DNA from: an uncultured Sulfitobacter sp. | Lineage (GTDB): Bacteria > Pseudomonadota > Alphaproteobacteria > Rhodobacterales > Rhodobacteraceae | Length of the DNA: 64,000 nt | Direction of reading: 5' to 3' | Assembly (NCBI GenBank): GCA_947501805.1 | Contig: CANMXJ010000010.1 | Span: forward strand, 62,001 to 126,000 | Part shown: piece by piece, positions 57,105 to 64,000 of the stretch | Layout: each line of letters begins with the position of its first letter | Numbering within the stretch: the first letter of the stretch is position 1 | Made by a program: the position numbers and the translations under genes | Notes under the pieces: model-generated | Told to the model about the DNA's origin: nothing | What the model saw: the letters and a program-made list of their open reading frames with translations, nothing else | Database searches by the model: none

Positions 57105-57847
57105 GATGGGGTTCCTTTGGAAAGTCTGCGTGTGATTGACATCAATTTGCCCAATCGGACCGGATCAATGTCGTAAAAATTACCTGCTTCGTTGATGCCG
57201 GTGGCGACCATGAAACAGTCTACATCTGCGTAGTCTTCGGCGTTTTCTGGTGAGATACCGGAGGCCAGCGCCATGGGCCTGTCGCCAATTGCGGCGCGGA
57301 AGGTTTCGATTTTGCCAAGATCGGCTTCCTGCCCCGTCGCCACGCCGGACGTGGTGATCACATCCATAAAGGGACAGGCTTCGCGGGCGGCGTCACCATA
57401 GCGGCTTGGATCGACTTCGCGCTGTTTTTTGAACGCTGTGCCGCCGAAATAGAGACCGTTCCAGCCGCTACTCTCGCGCACCTCGGCGATCTCTTTTGCT
57501 TCAACATTGGCTCCGTCTTCGTCAATACAGGCATCGTCGGCCCAGTAGGCATCCACCTGACACCCTTCGGCCTGAAGCTGGCCCAACACCGGAAAGGCAT
57601 CTTTGCCCGTTACAGCCAGAAAATTCACCGCCATCCACAGCGACGGAAACGCGGCGCGAATATCGCGGATGATGGGCACAAACTTCTCTGGCTCAAAGTC
57701 ATGGTTGATCAGGAAACAGCCCTGTGCCCCTGCTTCCAGCAGCACTTCAACATTCTTGCGGGTCCGAGCACTGTCCAAAACATGGATGACCGGAAGCACC
57801 ACTGGCCCGGGCGTTTTGAAGAGTTTATGGAATTCAATTCGGTTCAT
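57101..57847 (-). CDS. BtpA/SgcQ-like TIM-barrel protein
   Basis: A 248-residue protein resembling the BtpA/SgcQ family: VLPVIHVLDS at the N-terminus, GAQGCFLINHDF, and C-terminal LASGISPENAEDYADVDCFMVATGIN, which is the phosphate-binding end of a TIM barrel. Members are related to phosphoribosyl-handling barrels; SgcQ-like proteins may act on sugar or nucleoside phosphates. Encoded just upstream of the phosphoribosyltransferase, it probably works in the same salvage or breakdown step. Reaction unknown. Confidence 0.65.
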   Translation of the reverse strand: MNRIEFHKLFKTPGPVVLPVIHVLDSARTRKNVEVLLEAGAQGCFLINHDFEPEKFVPIIRDIRAAFPSLWMAVNFLAVTGKDAFPVLGQLQAEGCQVDAYWADDACIDEDGANVEAKEIAEVRESSGWNGLYFGGTAFKKQREVDPSRYGDAAREACPFMDVITTSGVATGQEADLGKIETFRAAIGDRPMALASGISPENAEDYADVDCFMVATGINEAGNFYDIDPVRLGKLMSITRRLSKGTPS

Positions 57848-57862
57848 GTCGTAAGATTAAGT

Positions 57863-57887
57863 TAGATTTTTGAATAACAAAAATTTA
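57863..57887. promoter_or_regulatory. LysR-type operator (T-N11-A dyad) in the divergent gap
   Basis: ATTTTTG-AATAA-CAAAAAT (57866-57884) is a perfect 7-base-pair inverted repeat with a 5-base spacer. One mismatch further out, T-T-A pairs again on both sides. This fits the T-N11-A box of LysR regulators. It lies 20 bases from the BtpA gene start and about 45 from the LysR start, a good place for autoregulation and control of the divergent operon. Confidence 0.6.
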
Positions 57888-57927
57888 TACTCTTAATGAA
57901 GTGATATGTTTTTGAAATGGACGTGCT

Positions 57928-58797
57928 GTGGCCCAAGTAAACCTGCCAACTGAACTATTACGAACCTTTGTCACGGTAATCGAAGTGGAAAGCTATACCC
58001 ACGCAGCTTCGCTTTTGGGGCGCACTCAGCCCGCGATCAGTCTGCAAATGAAGCGGCTTGAAGATTTGGTTGGTCAGCCGTTGATCCTGCGCACGGGGCG
58101 GGATGTGGCACTGACGGAACAGGGCGAGGCGTTGATCGCGCATGCCCGCCAAATCCTGCGACTGAATGACATCGCCGTCAGCCAGTTTGACCGCAACACC
58201 CAAGGCAGCACCCTGCGTGTCGGCCTGCCACTGGATTATGGTGTGCGTATGTTGCAGTCCTGTATGACGCAGGTTGTACATGACAACCCGAATCTGAAGA
58301 CGGACATCCGCTGCGATCTGTCACGAAACCTCATCGAAGCGTTACGCAAAGATGAATTGGACATCGCAGTCGGTCTTTACCCCGGTGGCGATCAGCAATT
58401 CCTGTACCGGAACTGGCTGGAAAAACCGATGTGGGTCGGTGCCAAGGGCCGCGACTTCCTTGAAGAAGACGAGTTACCACTTGTCGTTCATCCCTATGGC
58501 TGTGTTTACCGTGACCGCATGACGGACGCCCTGAAACAGGCAAAACGGCGCTGGCGGGTCGCTTTTTCAACGCCCGGTATCGGCAGCTTGCAACAGGCGA
58601 TTCTGGACGGGATCGGGGTTTCGTGCCTGACGGGACCAACAATGATTGACGGGCTTGCGCAGTTGCCTGCTGATGCTGGATTGCCCGATCTTGAACCGGT
58701 CCACATCGGCCTGTTTTACCGCCAGAGCCGTCTGGCGCAAAACGGACACCAAGTGGTGAATCGGATCGAGGCGACGTTAAAAGAGGCGCTGTCATAA
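57928..58797 (+). CDS. LysR-family transcriptional regulator
   Basis: A 289-residue LysR protein. The DNA-binding helix reads YTHAASLLGRTQPAISLQMKRLEDLVGQ (key motif RTQPAISLQMKRLE) at about 25-52; GGDVALTEQGEALIAHARQ-like features follow. The effector domain is complete. The start is GTG at 57928; the ATG at 57917 is out of frame. It precedes the polyamine-type importer on the same strand and is divergent from the BtpA gene, so it may control both. Confidence 0.92.
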   Translation: MAQVNLPTELLRTFVTVIEVESYTHAASLLGRTQPAISLQMKRLEDLVGQPLILRTGRDVALTEQGEALIAHARQILRLNDIAVSQFDRNTQGSTLRVGLPLDYGVRMLQSCMTQVVHDNPNLKTDIRCDLSRNLIEALRKDELDIAVGLYPGGDQQFLYRNWLEKPMWVGAKGRDFLEEDELPLVVHPYGCVYRDRMTDALKQAKRRWRVAFSTPGIGSLQQAILDGIGVSCLTGPTMIDGLAQLPADAGLPDLEPVHIGLFYRQSRLAQNGHQVVNRIEATLKEALS

Positions 58798-58944
58798 GAA
58801 TTTCAAATGAAACCATACGCACGATAAATTTCCATTTGCGCGCGCCTTGAAATAGCTTTCCTAATAATCAGGGCGGCTTGCGACACTGACACTTGGCCAA
58901 GAAACGCCTCAATAAAAATAAGACGCAACATCTGGGAGACAACA

Positions 58945-60084
58945 ATGACCAACTCAACCGTGAAGAATTTCCTGTCCAAGCCGAGTCGGCGCCAACTGCT
59001 CAAGGCGGGCGGTGCTGCAGTTCTGACGACACCTTTTGTCAGCCGTGCATGGGCCGCCACAACCGAGATCAACATGCTGGCGTGGTACGGCCACGGTGAG
59101 CCTGACATGGTTGCCGAATACGAAGCCGCCAACAACGTGAAGTTCGTGCCAAAGTATTATGCAGGCGGCGACAACATGCTGGCCCTGATCGCGCAATCCC
59201 CACCCGGCACATACGATCTGATCCTGTCAGACGGCGAATTTGTGCAGCAGCTGAACCTTGCAGGCTATATCGACGAGATGAACCCGGCGGATTATCCGCT
59301 CGATGACATGCTGCACGAGGACTTCAAACAGTTCCCCGGCCACTGGGCTGACGGCAAGATGTACTCCATGATGCTGCGCGGCGGTCACTTGGGCGTGTCC
59401 TACAACAAAAACGCAGTGACTGCAGAAGAAGCAGAAAGCTATGCCTGCTTCTGGAAGCCGGAACTGGCGGGCAAAGTCGGCCACTTTGACTGGCACCTGC
59501 CAACATTGGGTATGATGAGCCTGTACAATGGCAATGGCGCTGGCCTGTGGGATCTGGACGACGCCAAGTGGGACGCCGTTCAGGAAACCACGATGAGCCT
59601 GCGCAAACAGGTTGGCGGTTTCTTTGACTATGGCGGCACGTTCAACGGTCTGAAGAACGGCGAAATGCAGGCGATGGTCGGCATCGGTGACTGGATCACC
59701 GGCGTATTGGAAAAGGACGGCGCGCCTGTCGGGTCTGTTATCCCCAAAGAGGGCGGCATCCAGTTCACCGAGAGCTATTCCATCGGCAAGGACAGCGAGA
59801 AAGCGGCCGAGGTCAAGAAGTTCATCCAGTATATGATGTCCCCTGCAGGTCAGGTGAAATCAGCGCAGATGGCAGCCTATCCGGGCTTCTGTGTGACCAA
59901 AGGAGGACGCGCCGCCTTGATCGAGGCAGATCTGGCAGAGGCCACACGTTCGCATCAGATCGACGGTGATCCACAAGACCCGATCACATTGATCAACGAG
60001 GGTCGCATCCATTACCGTGACATTCCACAGCAGCAGTCATTGGAAGACTGGAACGATTTCTGGTCAGAGTACAAGAACGCCTAA
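58945..60084 (+). CDS. PotD-like ABC transporter substrate-binding protein
   Basis: A 379-residue periplasmic binding protein of the spermidine/putrescine class. The N-terminus SRRQLLKAGGAAVL is a twin-arginine signal, with cleavage near AWA (residue 37). The mature region INMLAWYGHGEPDMVAEYEAANNVKF and YDLILSDGEFVQQLNLAGYIDEMNPADYP is PotD-like. GGGAG precedes the ATG. Neighbouring deaminase and phosphoribosyltransferase genes make a nucleobase-like ligand as likely as a polyamine. A hairpin follows it. Confidence 0.9.
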   Translation: MTNSTVKNFLSKPSRRQLLKAGGAAVLTTPFVSRAWAATTEINMLAWYGHGEPDMVAEYEAANNVKFVPKYYAGGDNMLALIAQSPPGTYDLILSDGEFVQQLNLAGYIDEMNPADYPLDDMLHEDFKQFPGHWADGKMYSMMLRGGHLGVSYNKNAVTAEEAESYACFWKPELAGKVGHFDWHLPTLGMMSLYNGNGAGLWDLDDAKWDAVQETTMSLRKQVGGFFDYGGTFNGLKNGEMQAMVGIGDWITGVLEKDGAPVGSVIPKEGGIQFTESYSIGKDSEKAAEVKKFIQYMMSPAGQVKSAQMAAYPGFCVTKGGRAALIEADLAEATRSHQIDGDPQDPITLINEGRIHYRDIPQQQSLEDWNDFWSEYKNA

Positions 60085-60104
60085 TTTGACCTGACGCACA
60101 TATC

Positions 60105-60135
60105 AAAACGGGCGGCAATCGGGCTGCCCGTTTTT
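60105..60135 (+). terminator. Hairpin between binding-protein and permease genes
   Basis: AAAACGGGC (60105-60113) pairs with GCCCGTTTT (60126-60134), and the stem continues with one G-T and two G-C pairs around a six-base loop; a five-T run ends it. It has all marks of a rho-independent terminator, but lies inside an operon. It probably gives partial termination, so that more binding protein than membrane components is made. Confidence 0.8.
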
Positions 60136-60155
60136 CCAAGGATCATACGAAACCA

Positions 60156-61019
60156 ATGCCAACCAAACCCGCCCGCACCATCAACCTTTACGCGCTGACA
60201 TGGCGTCTGCCGATCATTTTCTGGCAGTTCATCTTTTTCGTGGGACCGGTGCTGTTCATGGTCGCGATGTCGTTTTTCCTTGTGAAGAATTATCGCATGA
60301 CCGAGGCATTCGAGTTTGTGAATTGGTCCAAAATGCTGTCACGCGGTTACTTCTGGGACAGCTATTGGTACACCGTCTTTATCGCATCTGTCGCGACGGT
60401 CTGCGCGATGTGCATCGCCTTTCCTGCCGCCTTTGCGCTGGCCTTTCGCGCAAGCGAATCCACCCGCCGCTGGGCGATCTTTCTGCTGATCATCCCGTTT
60501 TTCACCAGCTATCTGGTGCGCACCTTTTCATGGTTCGTGATCCTGTCGGAAAGCGGTGTCATCAACGGGTTGCTGGGCACCATCGGCCTTGGCCCCTACA
60601 CCATGCTCAACACCAACTTCGGCACGCTGGTCGGTTATATGACGCTGACGCTGCCTTTGGTGGTGATCCTCCAAACCGTGACCATGGCCAACATCGACAA
60701 GACCTTGATCGAAGCCGCCCGCAACCTTGGTTGCAAGCCATTGGCAACGATCTGGCAAGTCATCATCCCGCTGTCCAAAACCGGCCTGATCATTGCTGCA
60801 ATCTTTTGCTTTATCTTGTCATTCGGTGACTTTGTCGCGCCCTTTTACCTCGGTGGTTCGCAGGAACCGACCCTACCGATCCTGATCCTTGATACAACCA
60901 AATCCGGCCAACAATGGCCGCGTGCCGCCGTGGTTGCGATCATGATGATGGGAACACTGTTTGCCATTGCCTTTGCCGGCATTGCATTGGCCTACCGCAA
61001 ACGGAAGGGCGCAAAATGA
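60156..61019 (+). CDS. PotB-like ABC transporter permease
   Basis: A 287-residue inner-membrane permease with six segments. The ATPase-contact EAA loop reads EAARNLGCKPLATIWQVIIPLSKTGLI near 190-215. The first segment follows a basic N-terminus (KPARTINLYALTWRLP). AAGGA lies upstream of the ATG. Its stop overlaps the next permease start (ATGA). Confidence 0.94.
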   Translation: MPTKPARTINLYALTWRLPIIFWQFIFFVGPVLFMVAMSFFLVKNYRMTEAFEFVNWSKMLSRGYFWDSYWYTVFIASVATVCAMCIAFPAAFALAFRASESTRRWAIFLLIIPFFTSYLVRTFSWFVILSESGVINGLLGTIGLGPYTMLNTNFGTLVGYMTLTLPLVVILQTVTMANIDKTLIEAARNLGCKPLATIWQVIIPLSKTGLIIAAIFCFILSFGDFVAPFYLGGSQEPTLPILILDTTKSGQQWPRAAVVAIMMMGTLFAIAFAGIALAYRKRKGAK

Positions 61020-61816
61020 ACGCGAACCGCACCCTCAATGTGATCCTCGGCATCTATGTCGCGCTGATCTTTGCTTTTGTGTTTGCACCGATCATCTTCT
61101 CAATGATCTTTTCATTCAACTCGCAACGCTTTCCGACAATTCCCTTGGGCAGTTTCACGACCGAATGGTACGCGAAAATCCTTGCTGACCCGGATATCTG
61201 GGAGGCCGCACTGAACAGCCTCATTGTGTCCTGCTCCACTGCTGTCATCGCGACGTTCCTCGGCTTTTGCACCGCTTATTCCGATTACCGCTACAACTTC
61301 CGCTTTAAAGGACCCTACCTCGCGCTGATCCTGCTGCCGCCGACAATCCCGCTGATTATTATGGCGCTGGCGATGCTTGCGTGGTTCTCGAAGATCGGCA
61401 TGTCAGGTCAGATTTATTCAATCATCATCGCGCACTCCGTTTTGACCGCCCCGTTTGCCATGGCCGTGATCCGGCTGCGCCTCAACCAGATGGACCCGGA
61501 TCTGGAATCCGCCGCATGGAACCTTGGCGGTTCTGAATGGGCCACCATGCGTCACGTGATCATCCCCTTTTGCAAACCTGCGATCTTCTCGGGGCTGTTC
61601 CTCACCGCCGCCGTTTCTTTTGATGAATTTGCGGTCTCGTGGTTTGTCTCCGGCCTCAATAAAACCCTTCCTGTGATCATCCTCGAAATTGTGCAGGGCA
61701 ACATTGACCCGCAGGTCAACGCCATCGGCACCTTCGTCTTCCTGATCTCCATGACCCTCGTCGTGCTCGCGCAAATCTTCTTTGCCAGCCGCCAAATGAA
61801 AAGTATCCGTCCATGA
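61016..61816 (+). CDS. PotC-like ABC transporter permease
   Basis: A 266-residue permease partner with six membrane segments. The EAA loop is ESAAWNLGGSEWATMRHVIIPFCKPAIF. The ATG at 61016 lies in the stop of the preceding gene; the frame is open upstream to 60914 but that part is the shadow of PotB. Its end overlaps the ATPase gene by four bases, so all three components are coupled. Confidence 0.94.
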   Translation: MNANRTLNVILGIYVALIFAFVFAPIIFSMIFSFNSQRFPTIPLGSFTTEWYAKILADPDIWEAALNSLIVSCSTAVIATFLGFCTAYSDYRYNFRFKGPYLALILLPPTIPLIIMALAMLAWFSKIGMSGQIYSIIIAHSVLTAPFAMAVIRLRLNQMDPDLESAAWNLGGSEWATMRHVIIPFCKPAIFSGLFLTAAVSFDEFAVSWFVSGLNKTLPVIILEIVQGNIDPQVNAIGTFVFLISMTLVVLAQIFFASRQMKSIRP

Positions 61817-62898
61817 GCAAACCGCTGGTCGTCTTTGACAAAGTCCAAAAGCATTTCGGTAATTTCATCGCTGTGAAAGAGCTGGATTTCGAAATCCGCG
61901 AGGGCGAGTTTCTGGCCATTATGGGGCCGTCAGGCTGTGGTAAGACCACAACTCTGCGCATGTTGGCAGGGCTTGAGGCACCCAGTATTGGTGAAATCCG
62001 GCTGAACGGGAAAGTCATGAACAATGTGGCCCCACACGAACGGGACACGCCGTTGGTCTGGCAATCACTGGCGTTGTTTCCGTTTCTCACAGCGCGCGAA
62101 AACGTCGAATTCGGGCTGAAAATGCGCGGTGTGGACAAGGCAGAGCGCAAAGAACGTGCGCTAAAATGGCTTGAAAAGATGGGTATTCTGGAATTTGCCG
62201 ACCGCGATATCTCCACCCTCTCTGGTGGTCAAAAGCAGCGTGTTGCCTTGGCACGGTCCTTGGTGATGGAGCCGCAGATCCTGTTGCTGGACGAACCGCT
62301 CTCGGCGCTCGATGCGCACCTTGTTATCCGTATGCAGGCGGTTTTGACCGATCTGCAGCGCGAGTTGGGGATCACCTTTGTCTATGTCACCCATTCACAA
62401 TCCGAAGCCTTTGCCATGGCCGACCGCGTTGTGATCATGGGCGAAGGTCGTATCGCCCAGATCGGCTCGCCCAAAGACATCTACCGCGAACCCGCAAACC
62501 AGTTTGTTGCGGAGTTTGTCGGGCGTAACAACATTCTGTCCGGTACAGTTTCAAGCCTGACAAAAAGCACTGCTGAAATCACCACACCTTCCGGCACCTT
62601 TAGCGTGCCGATGAACGAAGTCGCGCTGAGTGAAGGGCAAAACGCCAGCTTTGTGATTTCGGCTGATCTGGTTCATATTTCGATGGATGAACCAAAGGGC
62701 GAAAACACCGCGCACTGCAAATTGATCTCCGAGGAATTTGTCGGCTCCATGGTCACACTGTTCCTTGAGGACGCACAAGGCCATGAGTTCAAGGTCCAGA
62801 TGCAAGAACGTGAATTGTCAAAATTCGACCTTAAGGGCGGGGACGAGATATGGCTGTCATGGGACACGCAAAGCGCGCATGTTCTGGATGAGCATTAA
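61813..62898 (+). CDS. PotA-like ABC transporter ATP-binding protein
   Basis: A 361-residue ATPase: Walker A GPSGCGKTTTLRML, signature LSGGQKQRVALARSL, Walker B ILLLDEPLSALD, and H-loop THSQSEAFAMADR. The C-terminal 120 residues form the TOBE regulatory domain of the polyamine/Opine/iron class. In E. coli PotA the Q-loop region reads FQSYALFPH; here WQSLALFPFLT plays that role. Three bases separate it from the NodB-fold gene. Confidence 0.95.
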   Translation: MSKPLVVFDKVQKHFGNFIAVKELDFEIREGEFLAIMGPSGCGKTTTLRMLAGLEAPSIGEIRLNGKVMNNVAPHERDTPLVWQSLALFPFLTARENVEFGLKMRGVDKAERKERALKWLEKMGILEFADRDISTLSGGQKQRVALARSLVMEPQILLLDEPLSALDAHLVIRMQAVLTDLQRELGITFVYVTHSQSEAFAMADRVVIMGEGRIAQIGSPKDIYREPANQFVAEFVGRNNILSGTVSSLTKSTAEITTPSGTFSVPMNEVALSEGQNASFVISADLVHISMDEPKGENTAHCKLISEEFVGSMVTLFLEDAQGHEFKVQMQERELSKFDLKGGDEIWLSWDTQSAHVLDEH

Positions 62899-62901
62899 CA
62901 C

Positions 62902-63789
62902 ATGATCCGCAACCCGGTCCCTTGGCCAAATGGTGCCAAATGCGCGGTTGCGATCACTTTTGATATGGACGCAGACAGCCTGATCCATATCGCCAAACCC
63001 GAAGACAGTCATGACCGATTGTACCCCATTTCAATGGGCCGCTACGGCCCGATGGTCGCCCTGCCCCGCATTCTGGATACCTATCGACGGTTCGGCCTGA
63101 AACAGTCGTTCTTCATCCCCGGCTGGTGTCTGGAAACCTATCCGGGTGTGGCCGAAGCGATCCTGAAAGATGGGCACGAGATTGGTCACCACGGTTATCT
63201 GCACGAAGACCCGATAAAAACGCGGGGGTCACAGCGCGAATGGTTTGAACGCACGCTGGATGTGCACCAACGCATTTGCGGGCAAAAACCGCGTGGCTAT
63301 CGTGCACCGGTGTATAACATCACGCAGGAAGTTGTTGATCTGATGATCGAGCATGGCATGCGCTATGACAGCTCAATGATGGCCGATGACATTCCTTATC
63401 AGATTAGGACCGCCAAGGGATCGCTCTATGAAATGCCGGTGCATTGGGGCACGGACGACTGGCCGCCATTCGCGCATTTTGACGAAATCGGCTATATGAT
63501 GCCTGTCCGGTCCCCGTCTCAAGGGCTTGCCGGGTTCTGGGAAGAGTTCGATGCACAATATGAGGCGGGCGGCTTTTTCATGTTGATCATTCACCCGTTC
63601 CTGACCGGACGCTTGGCCCGCTGGGCACAGGTCGAGAAATGGATTGCAAAGACACAGGCAGACAAAAACGTCTGGTTCGCCACTCTGGATGAAATCGCCG
63701 ATCACATGGATGCCCTGCAAGCGAAAGGCATTTGGCATCCGACTGTTGAAACGCTACCCTATTACGACAAGCCCATCTTAGAGCAATAG
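62902..63789 (+). CDS. NodB-fold polysaccharide deacetylase / allantoinase- or imidase-like hydrolase
   Basis: A 295-residue NodB-homology protein. The first motif is ITFDMDADS with metal Asp residues, and the zinc pair is in GHEIGHHGYLHEDP (about 91-104). GYRAPVYN is motif 3 and FFMLIIHPFLTGR is motif 5. Such small NodB proteins without signal peptide include peptidoglycan deacetylase HpPgdA, allantoinase PuuE and cyclic-imide hydrolases. No signal peptide is visible, so it acts in the cytoplasm. Placed between a nucleobase-type importer and a cytosine deaminase, ring-amide hydrolysis fits better than polysaccharide deacetylation. Confidence 0.87.
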   Translation: MIRNPVPWPNGAKCAVAITFDMDADSLIHIAKPEDSHDRLYPISMGRYGPMVALPRILDTYRRFGLKQSFFIPGWCLETYPGVAEAILKDGHEIGHHGYLHEDPIKTRGSQREWFERTLDVHQRICGQKPRGYRAPVYNITQEVVDLMIEHGMRYDSSMMADDIPYQIRTAKGSLYEMPVHWGTDDWPPFAHFDEIGYMMPVRSPSQGLAGFWEEFDAQYEAGGFFMLIIHPFLTGRLARWAQVEKWIAKTQADKNVWFATLDEIADHMDALQAKGIWHPTVETLPYYDKPILEQ

Positions 63790-63800
63790 GAATTCCAGAC

Positions 63801-64000
63801 ATGAACGCTGACGACACACGCCTGCTGCGCATCGCTTATGAGGAGGCCAAGGCCGGATACGACGAGGGCGGCTGCCCTATCGGGTCAGTGCTGGCGCGGG
63901 GCGGCGAAGTGGTCGCACAGGGACGCAACCAGCGTGTTCAGAAAGGTGATCCTATTGCACATGGCGAAATGGACGCGCTGCGCAAAGCCGGGCGGCAAAA
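63801..64000 (+). CDS. Cytosine deaminase, yeast (Fcy1) type; cut by the right edge
   Basis: The first 66 residues are visible. IAYEEAKAGYDEGGCPIGSVL and NQRVQKGDPIAHGEMDAL follow the Fcy1 pattern closely; His-x-Glu in HGEMDAL is the zinc and proton-shuttle pair. The Cys-x-x-Cys zinc ligands lie beyond the window. The enzyme type deaminates cytosine or related pyrimidines. AGGA precedes the ATG, 11 bases after the NodB-fold gene, so both belong to the importer operon. Confidence 0.85.
   Translation, partial: MNADDTRLLRIAYEEAKAGYDEGGCPIGSVLARGGEVVAQGRNQRVQKGDPIAHGEMDALRKAGRQ

Overview
The window looks like chromosomal DNA of a Roseobacter-group alphaproteobacterium (Rhodobacteraceae). This is inferred from gene content and order: tolQRAB-pal-cpoB-tilS-ftsH next to ruvCAB, divergent priA/fsa, a DUF484-xerC pair, a DUF1127 gene, a DUF3726 gene and many ABC importers for organic nitrogen compounds. 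I saw no rRNA, tRNA, insertion sequence, prophage or CRISPR array.

Positions 1-31,000 are mostly housekeeping. A membrane-anchored LytTR regulator runs off the left edge. Then come folD and fhs (one-carbon metabolism), a MOSC protein, an unrecognised 312-residue gene, ftsH, tilS, the complete Tol-Pal envelope operon with ybgC, ruvBAC, a DUF1127 gene, prmA, two transporters, priA, a transaldolase-like aldolase, DUF484-xerC, meaB and hrpB. Three intergenic spots carry paired palindromes that resemble REP/BIME elements: 2095-2148, 25483-25530 and 27301-27346.

Positions 31,000-64,000 are catabolic and show a common theme, the opening of cyclic amides. Reading on the minus strand, a TorT-like binding protein with an RbsA/RbsC-type importer leads to an AraC-family regulator. 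A tight operon follows: hydantoinase/oxoprolinase A and B plus a three-subunit molybdenum hydroxylase. Nearby are a FAD-dependent oxidase, a GST-kappa/DsbA-fold isomerase, an M19 dipeptidase homologue missing metal ligands, and two proteins of unknown function. A second minus-strand operon encodes PxpA-, PxpB- and PxpC-like lactamase subunits with their own biotin carboxylase and small biotin carrier protein, followed by a GABA-type aminotransferase. A divergent LysR gene faces it. A third block has a phosphoribosyltransferase/BtpA-like pair, a LysR gene with a clear operator-like dyad, a polyamine-type ABC importer, a NodB-fold deacetylase/imidase-like enzyme and a yeast-type cytosine deaminase cut by the right edge.

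My working model is that imported N-heterocycles or lactams are oxidised next to nitrogen, their ring amide bonds are opened by ATP-dependent enzymes, and the amino acids released enter central metabolism by transamination or FAD-dependent oxidation. The enzyme families are read from the sequence; the substrates are inference.
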